A stretch of 64,000 nucleotides of DNA from Pyrococcus horikoshii OT3 (GCF_000011105.1 NC_000961.1:1288662-1352661), one strand, 5' to 3'. Positions 16,383 through 27,385 are shown, counted from the first letter of the stretch. Notes: generated by a model from the letters alone, not told the origin. Numbers and translations: made by a program.

Positions 16383-18146
16383 ATGGCCGAAACTCTCGGT
16401 GAAGTTCCAAGTGGGGAAAAGGAGTTTGAAGCTTCAACTAAACATGTTCGCGAGATCATCGAATTTCCTGAGATGACTGAGGAGGAATTTAATAAACTCT
16501 TAAAGAGTGCAAGTAAGGGATATGGCTCACCCCTCCCCCATAGAACGTATTCACTCTGTCCTGAAAGTAGAAGGGTAGTGCCAGCGGTAGTTTGGGAGAA
16601 GGATGGTAAGGTATGGATAACTAAGAAGTGCCCAGAAGGCATGATAACAGATCTCTATTATGAGGATGTTGAGCTATACTACAGATTCTCTAAATGGAGA
16701 TTTGAGGAGAAGAAGCTATTCTCGGCAAACGTTTCCAATACAGGAATTAACTGTCCCTTTGACTGTGGACTGTGCCCAAGGCATCGCTCTCATACGAGTT
16801 TGATTAACATAGTTTTAACGAATAGGTGCAACCTCAGTTGCTGGTACTGCTTCTTCTATGCCCGTGAAGGTGAACCGATATACGAGCCAACACTAGAGCA
16901 AATAAGAATGATGCTAAGGAATGCAAAGAAAGAACATCCAATAGGAGCGAATGCAGTTCAATTCACTGGGGGAGAGCCAACGCTTAGGGATGATCTCATA
17001 GAGATTATTAAGATAGCAAAGGAGGAAGGATATGACCATATACAGCTGAATACAGATGGAATAAAACTAGCCTTTGATCCAGAATTAGTGAAAAAACTTA
17101 GAGAAGCTGGAGTTAACACTCTATACTTAAGTTACGATGGAATGACTCCTCAAACAAACTGGAAGAACCACTGGGAGATTCCTTTAATCTTTGAGAATGT
17201 TAGAAAAGCTGGAGGCCCAGGAATAGTTCTCGTCCCAACCCTCATAAGAAACATCAATGATCATGAAGCAGGTGCCATAATTAACTTCGGACTAAATCAT
17301 CTTGACATAGTAAGGGGAGTAAACTTCCAACCGATCTCTTTAGTAGGAAGGGTTCCAAGGAAGGAGAGACAAAGGTTTAGAATTACAATAGCTGGAGCAA
17401 TAAAGAAGATAGAAGAGCAAACTAACGGAGTAATAGCCAAAGAAGATTGGTATCCAATTCCAATAGCCGGTCACATAGCTAGATTCTTTGAGGCATTCAC
17501 GGGGAGGAAGTATTATATGACGAGTCACTTTGCCTGTGGTGCAGCAACTTACGTCTTCCTGGATAGAGAAGAAAAGAAAGTCATCCCAATTCCAAGGTTC
17601 ATAGATGTTGATGGCTTCGTTGAGTTCTTAGTTGAAAAAGCTGAAGAAATTGAAAAGGCAAGATTCAAAAGCTTGGCAAAGCTTAAAGCCATAGGAGAGA
17701 CGATATTCGTAAAATTCAAGCAATTCTATGATGAGAAAAATGCTCCCAAAGGATTGGATGTCCTAGGATTAATAAAGAATGCATTCGTTCACGGAACCTA
17801 CGATGCTCTCGGTAAGTTCCACATGAATACCCTCTTCATTGGAATGATGCACTTTATGGATGAGTACAACTACGATGTTGAAAGGGTTGAAAGGTGCGTC
17901 ATTCATTACGCAATGCCCGACGGAAGGATAGTACCCTTCTGTACCTTTAATGTAATTCCGGAAATATACAGGGATAAGGTACAGAGACAATTCAGTTACT
18001 CCTGGGAAGAGTGGAAGAAATTACATCCAGATTGGGATTACAAGAAGGATAAGTACATAAGAACGAAAGAATTCGTCGAGAAAATGAAGAAGAGCGAAGT
18101 TTACAAGAAGACATACATCGACATAGTTAATTACTTTGAGAGGTGA
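16383..18146 (+). CDS. tes: Radical SAM protein, tetraether lipid synthase (Tes) homologue
   Basis: 587-residue radical SAM enzyme of the MJ0619/Tes family. Tes joins the phytanyl ends of archaeol-type lipids to make membrane-spanning tetraethers (GDGT). The radical SAM motif CNLSCWYC is at residues 149-156, preceded by an extra cluster motif CPFDCGLC (124-131) and cysteines 59 and 83. The VQFTGGEPTLRDD motif follows. A further cysteine-bearing region near the C-terminus (ERCVIHY...VPFCTF) suits additional clusters. The length matches the family. Identity rests on recognised motifs and size. The stop overlaps the next gene's Shine-Dalgarno. Confidence 0.85.
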   Translation: MAETLGEVPSGEKEFEASTKHVREIIEFPEMTEEEFNKLLKSASKGYGSPLPHRTYSLCPESRRVVPAVVWEKDGKVWITKKCPEGMITDLYYEDVELYYRFSKWRFEEKKLFSANVSNTGINCPFDCGLCPRHRSHTSLINIVLTNRCNLSCWYCFFYAREGEPIYEPTLEQIRMMLRNAKKEHPIGANAVQFTGGEPTLRDDLIEIIKIAKEEGYDHIQLNTDGIKLAFDPELVKKLREAGVNTLYLSYDGMTPQTNWKNHWEIPLIFENVRKAGGPGIVLVPTLIRNINDHEAGAIINFGLNHLDIVRGVNFQPISLVGRVPRKERQRFRITIAGAIKKIEEQTNGVIAKEDWYPIPIAGHIARFFEAFTGRKYYMTSHFACGAATYVFLDREEKKVIPIPRFIDVDGFVEFLVEKAEEIEKARFKSLAKLKAIGETIFVKFKQFYDEKNAPKGLDVLGLIKNAFVHGTYDALGKFHMNTLFIGMMHFMDEYNYDVERVERCVIHYAMPDGRIVPFCTFNVIPEIYRDKVQRQFSYSWEEWKKLHPDWDYKKDKYIRTKEFVEKMKKSEVYKKTYIDIVNYFER

Positions 18147-18151
18147 AGGAG

Positions 18152-18430
18152 ATGAAGGAAGTAACAATAAGACTAGATGGAATAACTCACGAAGATGCAA
18201 TGGCCCTCCAATATGAGCTTGCAAAAAATGACTCAGTATACAGGACGTTCATAAACCCCTACCAAAAAATAGCTAAAATAGTATTTGATGAAAAGGGGAT
18301 AAAGCTAGAGGAGATAATGAAGCTCCTCGAGAAGTTTAATCCTAGAATAAGTGAAGAAAAGGAGATCACAGTTGAGGAAGTTATAGAAAATAGCATGAGT
18401 TGGAAGAATATAATAAAGTCAAGGAGCTAG
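18152..18430 (+). CDS. DUF3213-like small protein coupled to the tetraether synthase homologue
   Basis: 92-residue soluble, charged protein with an alpha/beta pattern; no cysteines, membrane segment or catalytic motif. I believe it corresponds to DUF3213, a Thermococcales family known from an NMR structure (P. furiosus PF1455) and without a function. Its Shine-Dalgarno (GAGGTGAAGGAG) overlaps the preceding stop, so it is made together with the Tes homologue. ATG 18152 is preferred to GTG 18143, which lies within that site. The 3' end overlaps the convergent kinase gene by 12 bp. Confidence 0.75.
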   Translation: MKEVTIRLDGITHEDAMALQYELAKNDSVYRTFINPYQKIAKIVFDEKGIKLEEIMKLLEKFNPRISEEKEITVEEVIENSMSWKNIIKSRS

Positions 18431-19333
18431 AACTTCCCTCGCCTCTTTATATTTTAATAGTTCATCTTTTCTTGGAGTGCTCCACGCCCCCCGTTTTTGA
18501 GTTGACAAAGCAGCAACAAGGTTTGCAAATTTACCGAGTTTTAATAGATCAAGCCCTTTCAACTTTAGAATTCCGACAAGTAAAGCGGCCATGAATGCAT
18601 CTCCCGCTCCAGTCGTGTCGAGGGGATTAACATTATAGGAAGGAACATCAACGACTGTTTCATTCTTTATTAACCTACATCCCTTAGGACCCAGGGTTAT
18701 GGCCGTCAGCATACTTCCCTTGACCTCAACCCCTTGGTTCTCTAGGTATAAGACTTCCTCTTCACTGGCCTTTACAATGTCTGCTAGCTTTATTGATTCC
18801 TCAAGCACTTTTATCATTTCCTCTTCTTGTCCTCTCCATAAATCCAGCCTTAAATTTACATCAAAAGCTATGAGAGAAGACCCTTTTATCTTCTTAATGA
18901 CCTTCATTACTGTCTCCCTGCTTGGATTCCTAGCTAGAATTACAGATCCAAAATTTACGATCTTAGCTTCCTCCACAATATCCCAGTTGATATCATTCAG
19001 GGTCATGTTGAAATAGGCGACATCATCATACAATAAAAAGCTAGGAGACGCACCCTTTAGCTGGACGAACACTATTCCAGTATGTTTTTTCTCATCTTTT
19101 ACTATTCCCCTTGTATCCACGTTTTCTTTAGATAATTCTTCAATTAAGTACTCGCCGAAAGGATCATTACCAACTTTACTTATAAGGGAAGACTTAACCC
19201 CAAGTCTAGAAACACCAACGGCAACGTTGGCTGGGGCCCCTCCAGGATGTTTTTCAAAGAGCCTAACATCCTTCAAGTCACCCTCTTCAACAGATATCAA
19301 GTCAATTAGGAGCTCTCCAATTGAAGCTATCAT
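18419..19333 (-). CDS. PfkB-family carbohydrate kinase (fructokinase/ribokinase type)
   Basis: 304-residue sugar kinase. The PfkB signatures are visible: GGAPANVAVGVSRLG near residue 30 and the ATP/catalytic motif DTTGAGDAFMAALL near residue 240, with the catalytic Asp in GAGD. A fructose- or other hexose-type substrate is likely but cannot be fixed. Start ATG 19333 (MIASIGELL) is chosen over 19351 because a TATA (CTTATAAAC, about 19366-19374) lies only about 20 bp upstream of 19351. The transcript would then begin near 19333-19343, essentially leaderless. The gene is divergent from a sugar-isomerase-like gene. Confidence 0.88.
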   Translation of the reverse strand: MIASIGELLIDLISVEEGDLKDVRLFEKHPGGAPANVAVGVSRLGVKSSLISKVGNDPFGEYLIEELSKENVDTRGIVKDEKKHTGIVFVQLKGASPSFLLYDDVAYFNMTLNDINWDIVEEAKIVNFGSVILARNPSRETVMKVIKKIKGSSLIAFDVNLRLDLWRGQEEEMIKVLEESIKLADIVKASEEEVLYLENQGVEVKGSMLTAITLGPKGCRLIKNETVVDVPSYNVNPLDTTGAGDAFMAALLVGILKLKGLDLLKLGKFANLVAALSTQKRGAWSTPRKDELLKYKEAREVLAP

Positions 19334-19387
19334 CCCAAACACCAAATTCATTAAAAGCTTTCAAGTTTATAAGTCAAGGGGGTACCT

Positions 19388-20839
19388 ATGATTGGAGTTG
19401 CTTCTTTTACGGATCCTAGGGAAACTGCATTATCTAGCGAAAGAGAGGAAGCCATTAAGGAAAAGCATGAAAAATTAGTTAAAGAATTAAGTAAAGAGTT
19501 TGAAGTCCTGGACATAAACGCCAGGTTGGGAAAATATTCTAAGGATGTATTCGGGATTAACAGTGTAGATGAGGCGATTAAAGCAGGAAGAATAGCGAAA
19601 TCAGAGGGATTGAGCGGAGTGATCCTAGGTCTCTGGCACTGGACTGAAAGCAACTTAGTTACATACTTCATAAGGGAAGCAGAGGTTCCAATACTTCTTT
19701 ACACGGATGGCGATCCTAACTGGGCGGGGGCAACATGTGTGACTTCTGTCGGCGCTTCACTCTGGGAGACATCTGTAAATGAATATGCAAAGAGACACTG
19801 TAGGGTAATAGACGATATAGAATTAGTAAAATCGTGGATAAGAGCTAGTGAAGCCGTAAAAGTGCTTTCCGAAGGGAGTTTGCTACTCTTTGGGGGAACT
19901 TACACTCTTGGAATGGAGCATTTGATGGATGACTTACCAGGATTGAAGAGTTTCGTTGGAGATTTCATAATGCTCGACCAATATACAATAATAAAGGAAG
20001 GGGAAAGCGTAAACGAGGAACAGGTTAATGAGTTTTACGAATGGTTGATCAAAAATACGAATGTAAAATTTGACGGAAAGATGCTAACACCTGAGGTTCT
20101 AAGAAAACAGATAAGATTATACTTGGGAGCTAAAAAGATCTTAGAAAGCAGAAAAGAGAATATCATTGGAGTTTCTATAAAGTGCCAACCTGAGCTAAGC
20201 GAGGTATATGGTGTAACTGCATGCACAATTCCAGCTCTATTCCCCTTCGACCAAGATGCATTCGGTAAAAAGCCGGTAATTCCCACAACCTGTGAAGGGG
20301 ATATAAAGGGAACAATAACATCAGCTCTCCTCTATTATCTAAGCGGTAAACCACCACTTTTCGGTGACATAAAGTATATCGATGATGACATAGTAATAAT
20401 AGCTAATTGTGGTGCCTCATCACTCTACTATGCCAAATTGAGCGAAGATCCATACGAAAATCTAAGATCGGTAACTATTCAAGGTCAATGCCAAGGTAAA
20501 AGCGGAGGAGCTTTCACTTACAGAACGCCACCAGGAGAGTTTACGGTTGCTAGGTTGATAAGGAGGGATGGAAAGTACTACCTTCTCTATTTCTTTGCAG
20601 AAGGTGTGGAAATTAGTGAAGAGATAGAGAACAAGCTTAAGTGGGGTAAGCAGTGGCCCCACACAGCGATAAGAAATCCATTGGATAAGCAGGAATTCAT
20701 AAACGTCATGGGAGCAAATCACCTCTCCCTTATTCCAGGAGATTACACCCAGGAACTTGAATTTGTTGCAAAGATATGGGGAATTGAAGGGGTAAATCTA
20801 AATGACCTCTTAGATGTGAAAAAGTTCCTTGGTAGTTAA
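19388..20839 (+). CDS. L-fucose/L-arabinose isomerase-family protein
   Basis: 483-residue protein of the FucI/AraA-related fold. Characteristic traits are an N-terminal alpha/beta region (GVILGLWHWTESNLVTYF), a middle domain with the acidic metal-binding candidates (CTIPALFPFDQDAFGKKPVIPTTCEGDIKGT), and a C-terminal part with a histidine near the end (NVMGANHLSL). A Shine-Dalgarno GGGGGT lies 5 nt upstream. It is divergent from the PfkB kinase, so the two may act on one sugar: isomerisation, then phosphorylation. The substrate is unknown. Confidence 0.78.
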   Translation: MIGVASFTDPRETALSSEREEAIKEKHEKLVKELSKEFEVLDINARLGKYSKDVFGINSVDEAIKAGRIAKSEGLSGVILGLWHWTESNLVTYFIREAEVPILLYTDGDPNWAGATCVTSVGASLWETSVNEYAKRHCRVIDDIELVKSWIRASEAVKVLSEGSLLLFGGTYTLGMEHLMDDLPGLKSFVGDFIMLDQYTIIKEGESVNEEQVNEFYEWLIKNTNVKFDGKMLTPEVLRKQIRLYLGAKKILESRKENIIGVSIKCQPELSEVYGVTACTIPALFPFDQDAFGKKPVIPTTCEGDIKGTITSALLYYLSGKPPLFGDIKYIDDDIVIIANCGASSLYYAKLSEDPYENLRSVTIQGQCQGKSGGAFTYRTPPGEFTVARLIRRDGKYYLLYFFAEGVEISEEIENKLKWGKQWPHTAIRNPLDKQEFINVMGANHLSLIPGDYTQELEFVAKIWGIEGVNLNDLLDVKKFLGS

Positions 20840-20879
20840 GGTTTATATCCCCTCTCTTAACATTTTTCTGGGGGTATTC

Positions 20880-22196
20880 ATGAGAGTGGAGGAATTCTTG
20901 AAAGAAAAGAACATCAACATTGGCGACTTCATAAGGGTGATAAAGGAAGAAGACGGAGAAGAGGTAATTTATGAAGGTTATGTAATGCCTCCATACGAGT
21001 TATCCCCAGGAGATACCCTCGTTTTAAAACTCGAAAATGGATACAACATTGGAATAGCCCTCAGCAAGATCAGGAGGGTAGAGGTAATTGAGAGAGCGAA
21101 AGTTAAACCTGAAATACACTTTGAAGCATTTATAGAGGGAAAACCTCACCTTCCCGACGTAACGATAATAGGAACGGGGGGAACGATAGCCAGTAGAATT
21201 GATTACGAAACGGGAGCGGTTTATCCAGCCTTTACCGCTGAGGAGCTTGCAAAAGCTGTTCCAGAAATCTTTGAAATAGCAAATATTAAGCCTAAGCTAC
21301 TCTTTAACATCTTCAGCGAGGATATGAAGCCAAAACATTGGATTAAAATAGCCCATGAAGTCGCTAAATCCTTAAATTCTGGGGATTCAGGAGTCGTAGT
21401 TGCCCACGGGACTGATACAATGGGATATACCGCAGCGGCTTTAAGCTTCATGCTAAGGGATTTAGGAAAGCCCGTCATCTTAGTTGGAGCTCAGAGAAGT
21501 TCCGATAGACCCAGTAGTGATGCTGCAATGAATTTGATATGCTCAGTGAGGATGTCCACAAGCGACGTTGCGGAAGTGATGGTGGTTATGCATGGGGAAA
21601 CCGGGGATACCTACTGTCTAGCTCACAGGGGAACTAAAGTTAGAAAGATGCATACGAGCAGAAGAGATGCTTTTAGAAGTATAAACGATGTCCCGATAGC
21701 AAAGGTTTGGCCAAATGGTAAGATAGAGTTCCTCAGGGATGATTACAGAAGAAGATCAGACAGTGAGGTATGGGTGGATGATAAGCTTGAAGAAAAGGTA
21801 GCACTTGTCAAGGTATATCCTGGGATTTCATCCGAGATAATAGAGTTCTTCATAGATAAAGGATACAGGGGGATAGTTATCGAGGGAACTGGATTGGGCC
21901 ATACACCAAATGACATCATCCCATCAATTCAAAGGGCTACTGAAGAAGGAATCGCCGTATGTATGACGAGCCAATGCATCTACGGTAGGGTGAACTTAAA
22001 TGTTTACGCAACGGGAAGAAGATTGCTAAAGGCTGGAGTTATTCCCTGCGAGGATATGCTACCAGAGACGGCATACGTAAAGCTCATGTGGGTCCTCGGG
22101 CACACGCAGGATCTTGAGGAAGTTAGGAGGATGATGTTAACTAACTATGCTGGAGAAATTACTCCCTATACTAGGTTTGACACTTACCTGAGGTGA
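20880..22196 (+). CDS. gatD: GatD, Glu-tRNA(Gln) amidotransferase subunit D
   Basis: 438-residue asparaginase-like subunit of the archaeal GatDE amidotransferase. It releases ammonia from Asn/Gln so that GatE can convert Glu-tRNA(Gln) to Gln-tRNA(Gln). The catalytic threonines lie in [12 protein letters not shown] and [13 protein letters not shown], and an N-terminal beta domain of about 80 residues is typical of GatD. ATG 20880 is chosen because TATA (GGTTTATATC, about 20840) and GGGGGT lie between it and the upstream in-frame GTG. gatE follows directly. No GlnRS is needed if this pathway supplies Gln-tRNA. Confidence 0.96.
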   Translation: MRVEEFLKEKNINIGDFIRVIKEEDGEEVIYEGYVMPPYELSPGDTLVLKLENGYNIGIALSKIRRVEVIERAKVKPEIHFEAFIEGKPHLPDVTIIGTGGTIASRIDYETGAVYPAFTAEELAKAVPEIFEIANIKPKLLFNIFSEDMKPKHWIKIAHEVAKSLNSGDSGVVVAHGTDTMGYTAAALSFMLRDLGKPVILVGAQRSSDRPSSDAAMNLICSVRMSTSDVAEVMVVMHGETGDTYCLAHRGTKVRKMHTSRRDAFRSINDVPIAKVWPNGKIEFLRDDYRRRSDSEVWVDDKLEEKVALVKVYPGISSEIIEFFIDKGYRGIVIEGTGLGHTPNDIIPSIQRATEEGIAVCMTSQCIYGRVNLNVYATGRRLLKAGVIPCEDMLPETAYVKLMWVLGHTQDLEEVRRMMLTNYAGEITPYTRFDTYLR

Positions 22197-22201
22197 TGCA
22201 A

Positions 22202-24100
22202 ATGAGTGATAAATTCAACTATGAGGAGCTCGGACTTAAAGTTGGGCTTGAAATTCACAGACAACTTGACACCAAAAAGTTATTCTCCCCTGTTCCCACT
22301 AAATTTAGCGACGAAGTTGATTTTACCTTTCAAAGAAGGTTAAGACCTACGATGAGCGAGCTCGGTGAGGTAGATCCAGCAGCCTTGGAAGAATTCAAGA
22401 AGGGAAGAGTTTTCATATATGAAGGAAATTATCAGCTAACTGATCTAGTCTACATGGATGAAGAACCCCCAAGAGGGCCGGATAAAGAAGCCTTAGAGGT
22501 TGCCCTTCAGATAGCTTACCTGCTTAATGCGAAGCCAGTAGATGAAGTGTACTACATGAGGAAGATAGTCATAGATGGTTCTAACGTTTCAGGCTTTCAA
22601 AGGACGGCCATAATTGCTACAGATGGTAAAGTTGAAACTCCCTGGGGAACCGTTGGTATACCTACGATCTGCCTTGAAGAAGATGCGGCAAGGATTATAG
22701 AGAGAAAGGAAAAGGAAGTTATTTACCGCTTAGACAGGCTTGGAGTTCCTTTAGTGGAGATAAGCACAACCCCAGATATACATCATCCTGAACAAGCTAA
22801 AGTTGTTGCTAAGTTCATAGGAGATGCACTGAGGGCAACAAGAAAAGTCAAACGTGGGCTTGGGACGATAAGACAAGATTTGAACGTTTCAATAAAAGGT
22901 GGTGCAAGGATAGAGATAAAAGGCGTCCAGGAGTTAGACATGATACCGTTGATAATCGAGAGGGAAGTCGAGAGACAGCTTAATCTCCTCAAGATAAGGG
23001 ATGAACTCCAGAGGAGAGGCGTTAGACCAGAGGATATAAAAGAGGAGTTCTACGACGTGACGGATGTGTTCACAAACACTAAATCTAAGATCATAGCAAG
23101 GGCCATTAAGAAGGGAGGAAAAGTCCTGGCAATAAAACTTCCAAAGTTTAGAGGATTAATTGGGAGAGAGATCCAGCCAGGAAGGAGGTTAGGGACTGAG
23201 TTTGCTGATAGGGCAAGGAAGTACGTCCCAGGAATATTCCATATCGATGAGTTGCCCAACTATGGAATTACCCAAGAAGAAGTTAACGAAGTCATTAAAA
23301 GATTAGGACTAGGGGAAGAGGATGCATTCGTTTTAGTTGCGGCCGAGGAAGAAAGGGCCAAAAATGCATTGAGGGAGGTAATTAAGAGGGCAAAGGAAGC
23401 CATAATTGGAGTTCCTGAAGAAACGAGGAGAGCTCTTCCAGATGGAAATACAGAGTACATGAGGCCACTCCCAGGAAAAGCCAGAATGTACCCAGAAACC
23501 GATATACCACCAATTAGAATTCCCGATGAGCTGAAGAGGAAGATAAAGGAGAACTTACCTGAGCTTCCCCAGGTAAAGGTTGAAAAGTACGTAAGGGAGT
23601 ATAAACTTGATAGAAGTCTCGCTCAAACGTTGGTTGACGATGAAAGGGATGAACTATTTGAAGAGCTTGTACAAATGGGAGTTAAGCCCTCACTAGCAGC
23701 CTCGATACTAGTCGTCGTGCTCAAGGGGCTTAGAAAGGAGGTACCAATAGAGAATATCAGTGATGAGCATATAAAGGAAGCGTTTTCCCTTTACTTAGAG
23801 GGTAAAATAGCCAAGGAAGCTTTTGAAGAGATATTTAAAGAGATCGCAAGGAATCCAAACAAGACTGCGAGGCAAATAGCAGAAGAAAAAGGACTAACGC
23901 TTCTCAGTGAAGATGAAGTAAGGAAGATAATAGATGAAGTTATAGAGCAAAACATTGAAGTTGTTAAGAACAAGGGAATGGGAGCTATGGGATTGATTAT
24001 GGGAAGGGTAATGGCCAAGGTAAGAGGAAAAGCAGATGGAAAGCTAGTTAGTCAAATAGTCAAGAAGAGGCTCCAGGAAATAGTGGGAGGGGGAGTATGA
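22202..24100 (+). CDS. gatE: GatE, Glu-tRNA(Gln) amidotransferase subunit E
   Basis: 632-residue GatB-like kinase/transamidase subunit of archaeal Gat[21 protein letters not shown] at the N-terminus is the GatB/E signature. The middle contains the archaea-specific AspRS-like insertion (about residues 270-400), and the C-terminus is a YqeY-like tail ending [17 protein letters not shown] 22202 follows GAGGTGA at 5-nt spacing; the earlier GTG and ATG are within that site. It forms an operon with gatD and overlaps rqcH by 4 bp. Confidence 0.96.
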   Translation: MSDKFNYEELGLKVGLEIHRQLDTKKLFSPVPTKFSDEVDFTFQRRLRPTMSELGEVDPAALEEFKKGRVFIYEGNYQLTDLVYMDEEPPRGPDKEALEVALQIAYLLNAKPVDEVYYMRKIVIDGSNVSGFQRTAIIATDGKVETPWGTVGIPTICLEEDAARIIERKEKEVIYRLDRLGVPLVEISTTPDIHHPEQAKVVAKFIGDALRATRKVKRGLGTIRQDLNVSIKGGARIEIKGVQELDMIPLIIEREVERQLNLLKIRDELQRRGVRPEDIKEEFYDVTDVFTNTKSKIIARAIKKGGKVLAIKLPKFRGLIGREIQPGRRLGTEFADRARKYVPGIFHIDELPNYGITQEEVNEVIKRLGLGEEDAFVLVAAEEERAKNALREVIKRAKEAIIGVPEETRRALPDGNTEYMRPLPGKARMYPETDIPPIRIPDELKRKIKENLPELPQVKVEKYVREYKLDRSLAQTLVDDERDELFEELVQMGVKPSLAASILVVVLKGLRKEVPIENISDEHIKEAFSLYLEGKIAKEAFEEIFKEIARNPNKTARQIAEEKGLTLLSEDEVRKIIDEVIEQNIEVVKNKGMGAMGLIMGRVMAKVRGKADGKLVSQIVKKRLQEIVGGGV

Positions 24101-26049
24101 AGGAAGAAATGAGTAGCGTGGATATAAGGTACATAGTAGAAGAACTAAAATCAGAAATCATCGGTGCTAGAGTTGATAAAGTCTACCACGAAGGTGACGA
24201 AGTTAGGATAAAGTTACACAAAACGGGAGAAGGGAGGAAAGACCTAATAATAGAGGCCGGAAAGAGGATACACCTGACAAGTTACATCAAGGAATCCTCC
24301 TCTCAACCCTCTTCTTTTGCCATGCTCTTAAGAAAACACATTAGTGGAAACTTTGTGGAAGATATAGAGCAGCATGACTTCGACAGGATAGTTAAGATAA
24401 AAATAGGAAAATTCAAGATAATAGCTGAACTGTTTAAGAAGGGGAACGTAGTTTTCGTCACCGAAGATAACATTATCCTCGGTGCTATAAGATATGAAGA
24501 GTTCAAGGATAGGGTCATAAAACCAAAACATGAGTACAAATATCCGCCCGCAAGGGAAAATCCCCTAGAAGTTTCCTGGGATAGGTTCGTTGAGCTAATT
24601 ATGGGAGAGGATACAGAAATAGTCAGAGCCCTTGCAAGAAGACTCAACATGGGAGGACTATACGCTGAAGAGATACTTCTCAGGGCCGGAATCGATAAGA
24701 GGAAGAATACCAGGGAGCTCACAAAGGAGGAGCTCAGAACAATCTATGATAAGATGAAAGAAGTCTTCACAGCACCAAAAAAGCCCAATATAGTATATAA
24801 GGACGGTAAAATGGTAGATGTAGTCCCAATAGATTTGAAGTGGTATGAAGGCTATGAAAAGGTCTACTTTGAAACCTTTAGTCAAGCACTCGATGAGTAC
24901 TTTGGAAAGTTAACTATTGAAAAGGCGAAAGCTGAAAAAACAAAAAAGCTCGAAGAAAAAAGAAAACAGTTACTTGCAACACTAAAGAGACAGGAAGAGA
25001 TGATAAAAGGATTTGAAAAGGAACTTAAGAAAAATCAGGAAATAGGAAACCTGATCTATGCTAACTACACATTAATAGATGGGCTACTAAGAGAATTTTC
25101 GAAGGCCGTGAAGAATCTAGGATGGGATGAATTTAAGAAAAGGATAGAAGAAGGAAAGAAAAAGGGAAACAAAATAGCTCTAATGGTGAAGGGAATAGAA
25201 CCTGAAAGTAACTCGATAACGGTTGAAATAGAGGGAAAGAGAGTTAAGCTTTACCTTGATAAGGATCTAAATGAGAATGCCGAGATTTATTATGAGAAAG
25301 CTAAGAAGGCCAAGCATAAGCTTGAAGGAGCTAGAAAAGCTTACGAAGATCTTAAGAGAAAATTAGAGAGTATAGAAAGGGAAATTGAAGAAGAGGAGAA
25401 AAAAATTCAGGTAAAGAAAATTGAGAAAAGGAAGAAAAAGTGGTTTGAGAAGTTTAGGTGGTTCATAAGCAGTGAGGGCTTCCTGGTTATAGGTGGAAAA
25501 GATGCAACCACGAACGAAATCGTTGTTAGGAAATACCTCGAAGAAAATGACCTCTATTGTCATGCAGATATCTGGGGGGCTCCCCATGTTGTCATAAAGG
25601 ATGGGCAAAAAGCCGGTGAAAAGACTATATTTGAGGCATGTCAATTTGCAGTTTCAATGAGTAGGGCCTGGAGTGAAGGTTTGTACTCGGCCGATGCGTA
25701 CTGGGTCTATCCGAATCAAGTAAAAAAGCAAGCCCCAAGCGGTGAATTTCTTCCAAAAGGTGCATTTATGGTTTATGGAAAAAGGAACTGGATGTACGGG
25801 ATACCTTTGAAGCTAGCGGTTGGAATAATAAATTACGAGGGAGAGGATCTCGTAATGTGTGGGCCGGTTGATGCACTAAAAACCCATGCTAAAAGGTACA
25901 TAGTCATAAGGCCGGGGGATACAAAGAAGAGCGAGTTAGTCAAGAAAATCAAGAAGATATTTGAGAAGTGGGGGTATAAGGTTCCAGAAGAAGACATAAT
26001 GTCAGTTCTACCTCCCGGAGAGGGGGATATAGCGGAGGTGGTTGAATGA
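24097..26049 (+). CDS. rqcH: RqcH/Rqc2/NEMF-family ribosome quality-control protein
   Basis: 650-residue protein with an N-terminal NFACT-N domain ([24 protein letters not shown]), a central coiled coil of about 150 residues rich in Lys/Glu (roughly 280-440), and a C-terminal NFACT-R/DUF814 domain ([35 protein letters not shown]). Homologues bind split large ribosomal subunits carrying stalled peptidyl-tRNA and add C-terminal tails. The archaeal protein probably adds alanine, which I infer from the family. It sits in the gatDE transcript and is coupled to the next gene by ATGA. Confidence 0.9.
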   Translation: MKEEMSSVDIRYIVEELKSEIIGARVDKVYHEGDEVRIKLHKTGEGRKDLIIEAGKRIHLTSYIKESSSQPSSFAMLLRKHISGNFVEDIEQHDFDRIVKIKIGKFKIIAELFKKGNVVFVTEDNIILGAIRYEEFKDRVIKPKHEYKYPPARENPLEVSWDRFVELIMGEDTEIVRALARRLNMGGLYAEEILLRAGIDKRKNTRELTKEELRTIYDKMKEVFTAPKKPNIVYKDGKMVDVVPIDLKWYEGYEKVYFETFSQALDEYFGKLTIEKAKAEKTKKLEEKRKQLLATLKRQEEMIKGFEKELKKNQEIGNLIYANYTLIDGLLREFSKAVKNLGWDEFKKRIEEGKKKGNKIALMVKGIEPESNSITVEIEGKRVKLYLDKDLNENAEIYYEKAKKAKHKLEGARKAYEDLKRKLESIEREIEEEEKKIQVKKIEKRKKKWFEKFRWFISSEGFLVIGGKDATTNEIVVRKYLEENDLYCHADIWGAPHVVIKDGQKAGEKTIFEACQFAVSMSRAWSEGLYSADAYWVYPNQVKKQAPSGEFLPKGAFMVYGKRNWMYGIPLKLAVGIINYEGEDLVMCGPVDALKTHAKRYIVIRPGDTKKSELVKKIKKIFEKWGYKVPEEDIMSVLPPGEGDIAEVVE

Positions 26050-26492
26050 AAGATATGCTACCCCTCTACTCCCTAGCTCGAGAACTGGCTAGAGATCTAG
26101 TGTTTGAAGTAGATGATGAAGTTGTCACCCTCTCAATAAGGGGTGTTCTAATAGCGAAGATAAACTCTAACTCATATAACTTCTCATTTTTCGAGGTCTC
26201 TGAGGACGAGTTTATACTTGCACTTCAAACATCCGGTTACATCGTCTACCTCGGAATAGAGAGTGACAATGAGATTTCGGAAGATGCCTACTCATCGATC
26301 GGGAGAATCCTAATATCAGAGCTAATGCCGTATGTAAACTTGCTAGTAGAGAAAGCAAAGAGCATTGGATACTCAGGGGTAGATATACTGCTTGACGATG
26401 ATATGTCACCAACGCTAAAAGAGGCCATGTATGAAATATTGATAAAACATAGGAGAGGAAAAACACCTTACGAGCAGTTCGAAATAGCCTAA
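26046..26492 (+). CDS. Uncharacterised archaeal protein coupled to rqcH
   Basis: 148-residue soluble acidic protein that I do not recognise. No cysteines, membrane segments or nucleotide motifs are visible; the C-terminus is helical and ends KHRRGKTPYEQFEIA. Its start overlaps the rqcH stop, so a role linked to translation or RqcH is possible but unsupported by sequence. Its stop overlaps the convergent radical SAM gene by 4 bp. Confidence 0.7.
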   Translation: MKDMLPLYSLARELARDLVFEVDDEVVTLSIRGVLIAKINSNSYNFSFFEVSEDEFILALQTSGYIVYLGIESDNEISEDAYSSIGRILISELMPYVNLLVEKAKSIGYSGVDILLDDDMSPTLKEAMYEILIKHRRGKTPYEQFEIA

Positions 26493-27322
26493 GGAACTAA
26501 ATGAGAGCCATCACAAGTTGGATATGAGTAATAACCTTCCCTACATGAGCCAAAAGTAATACCCTTCCCTTCGATAATTTTCCTTGCCTCATTAAGAATT
26601 CTAAATCTCATATCCTTCCTAAGGTATGCGTACCCCTCATATCTTTCCGTATACAAAGGTTCTAGCTTTTTCATTAACTCAGGAAACTTTGCCCTCATCC
26701 TAGCTTTGATATCAGGTCTTAACTTTAGCGTTGAAACGGTTATATGACTTACGAAACTTAAAGCATCGACGGTCTTCCTAAAATCCTCCCAAGTATAGAA
26801 AGGTATTATAGGATCTACCCTTGCGTAAACGGGAATACCTTCTTTCTTGGCTTTTTTTAAAGCCCTTATTCTATCCTTTGGCAGAGGTGCATTTGGCTCT
26901 AAGAGCTTTGCCTTACGCTCATCAATGGTAGTTACCGTAACCCCAACGGCACACCTTAACTCTTTAAGGATGTCAATATCCCTCTCGAATATGTCAGATT
27001 TCGTTAAGATAAGGCACCTTACATCGTATCTCCTAAAAAGCTCCAAAACTTTTCTGGTAATTCCGAGTTCCTTTTCTATCGTTGGATACGGATCGGAAGA
27101 ATACGACATCGCAATTATATACCTCTTATCAAATTTCCTCAATTCCCTTTCAACTTGAATTAACAGGTTTTTCTTTGGTCTAACCTTAAATGCATTAGGA
27201 ATATAACTTGTTATATAGCAATAGACGCAGGCGTGGTCACAACCAGTATATGGATTTAATGTATACTTGAAGGGACACGTGCAGAGTTTTGACTTCCAGG
27301 GATCAAATGGCCGTATGTACAT
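26489..27322 (-). CDS. Radical SAM protein of the spore-photoproduct-lyase-like (SplB/Rv2578c) family
   Basis: 277-residue radical SAM protein with the cluster motif CDHACVYC near residues 29-36, preceded by CPFKYTLNPYTG, a signature of the COG1533 group. A C-terminal cysteine-containing region (GSCREGYYSYPTCDG) might bind a second cluster. The function of archaeal members is not established, and DNA photoproduct repair should not be assumed. The gene stands alone on the minus strand. Confidence 0.85.
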   Translation of the reverse strand: MYIRPFDPWKSKLCTCPFKYTLNPYTGCDHACVYCYITSYIPNAFKVRPKKNLLIQVERELRKFDKRYIIAMSYSSDPYPTIEKELGITRKVLELFRRYDVRCLILTKSDIFERDIDILKELRCAVGVTVTTIDERKAKLLEPNAPLPKDRIRALKKAKKEGIPVYARVDPIIPFYTWEDFRKTVDALSFVSHITVSTLKLRPDIKARMRAKFPELMKKLEPLYTERYEGYAYLRKDMRFRILNEARKIIEGKGITFGSCREGYYSYPTCDGSHLVP

Positions 27323-27385
27323 TTCAGTATTACCTAATTAAGAAGGTATATAAGGATTAATAAGACCCTCGTGACGGGTGAAATC

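Noticed and set aside
20829-20879. Upstream extension of the gatD reading frame
   Set aside because: It contains the TATA element and Shine-Dalgarno of gatD and adds 17 residues unlike the family N-terminus.
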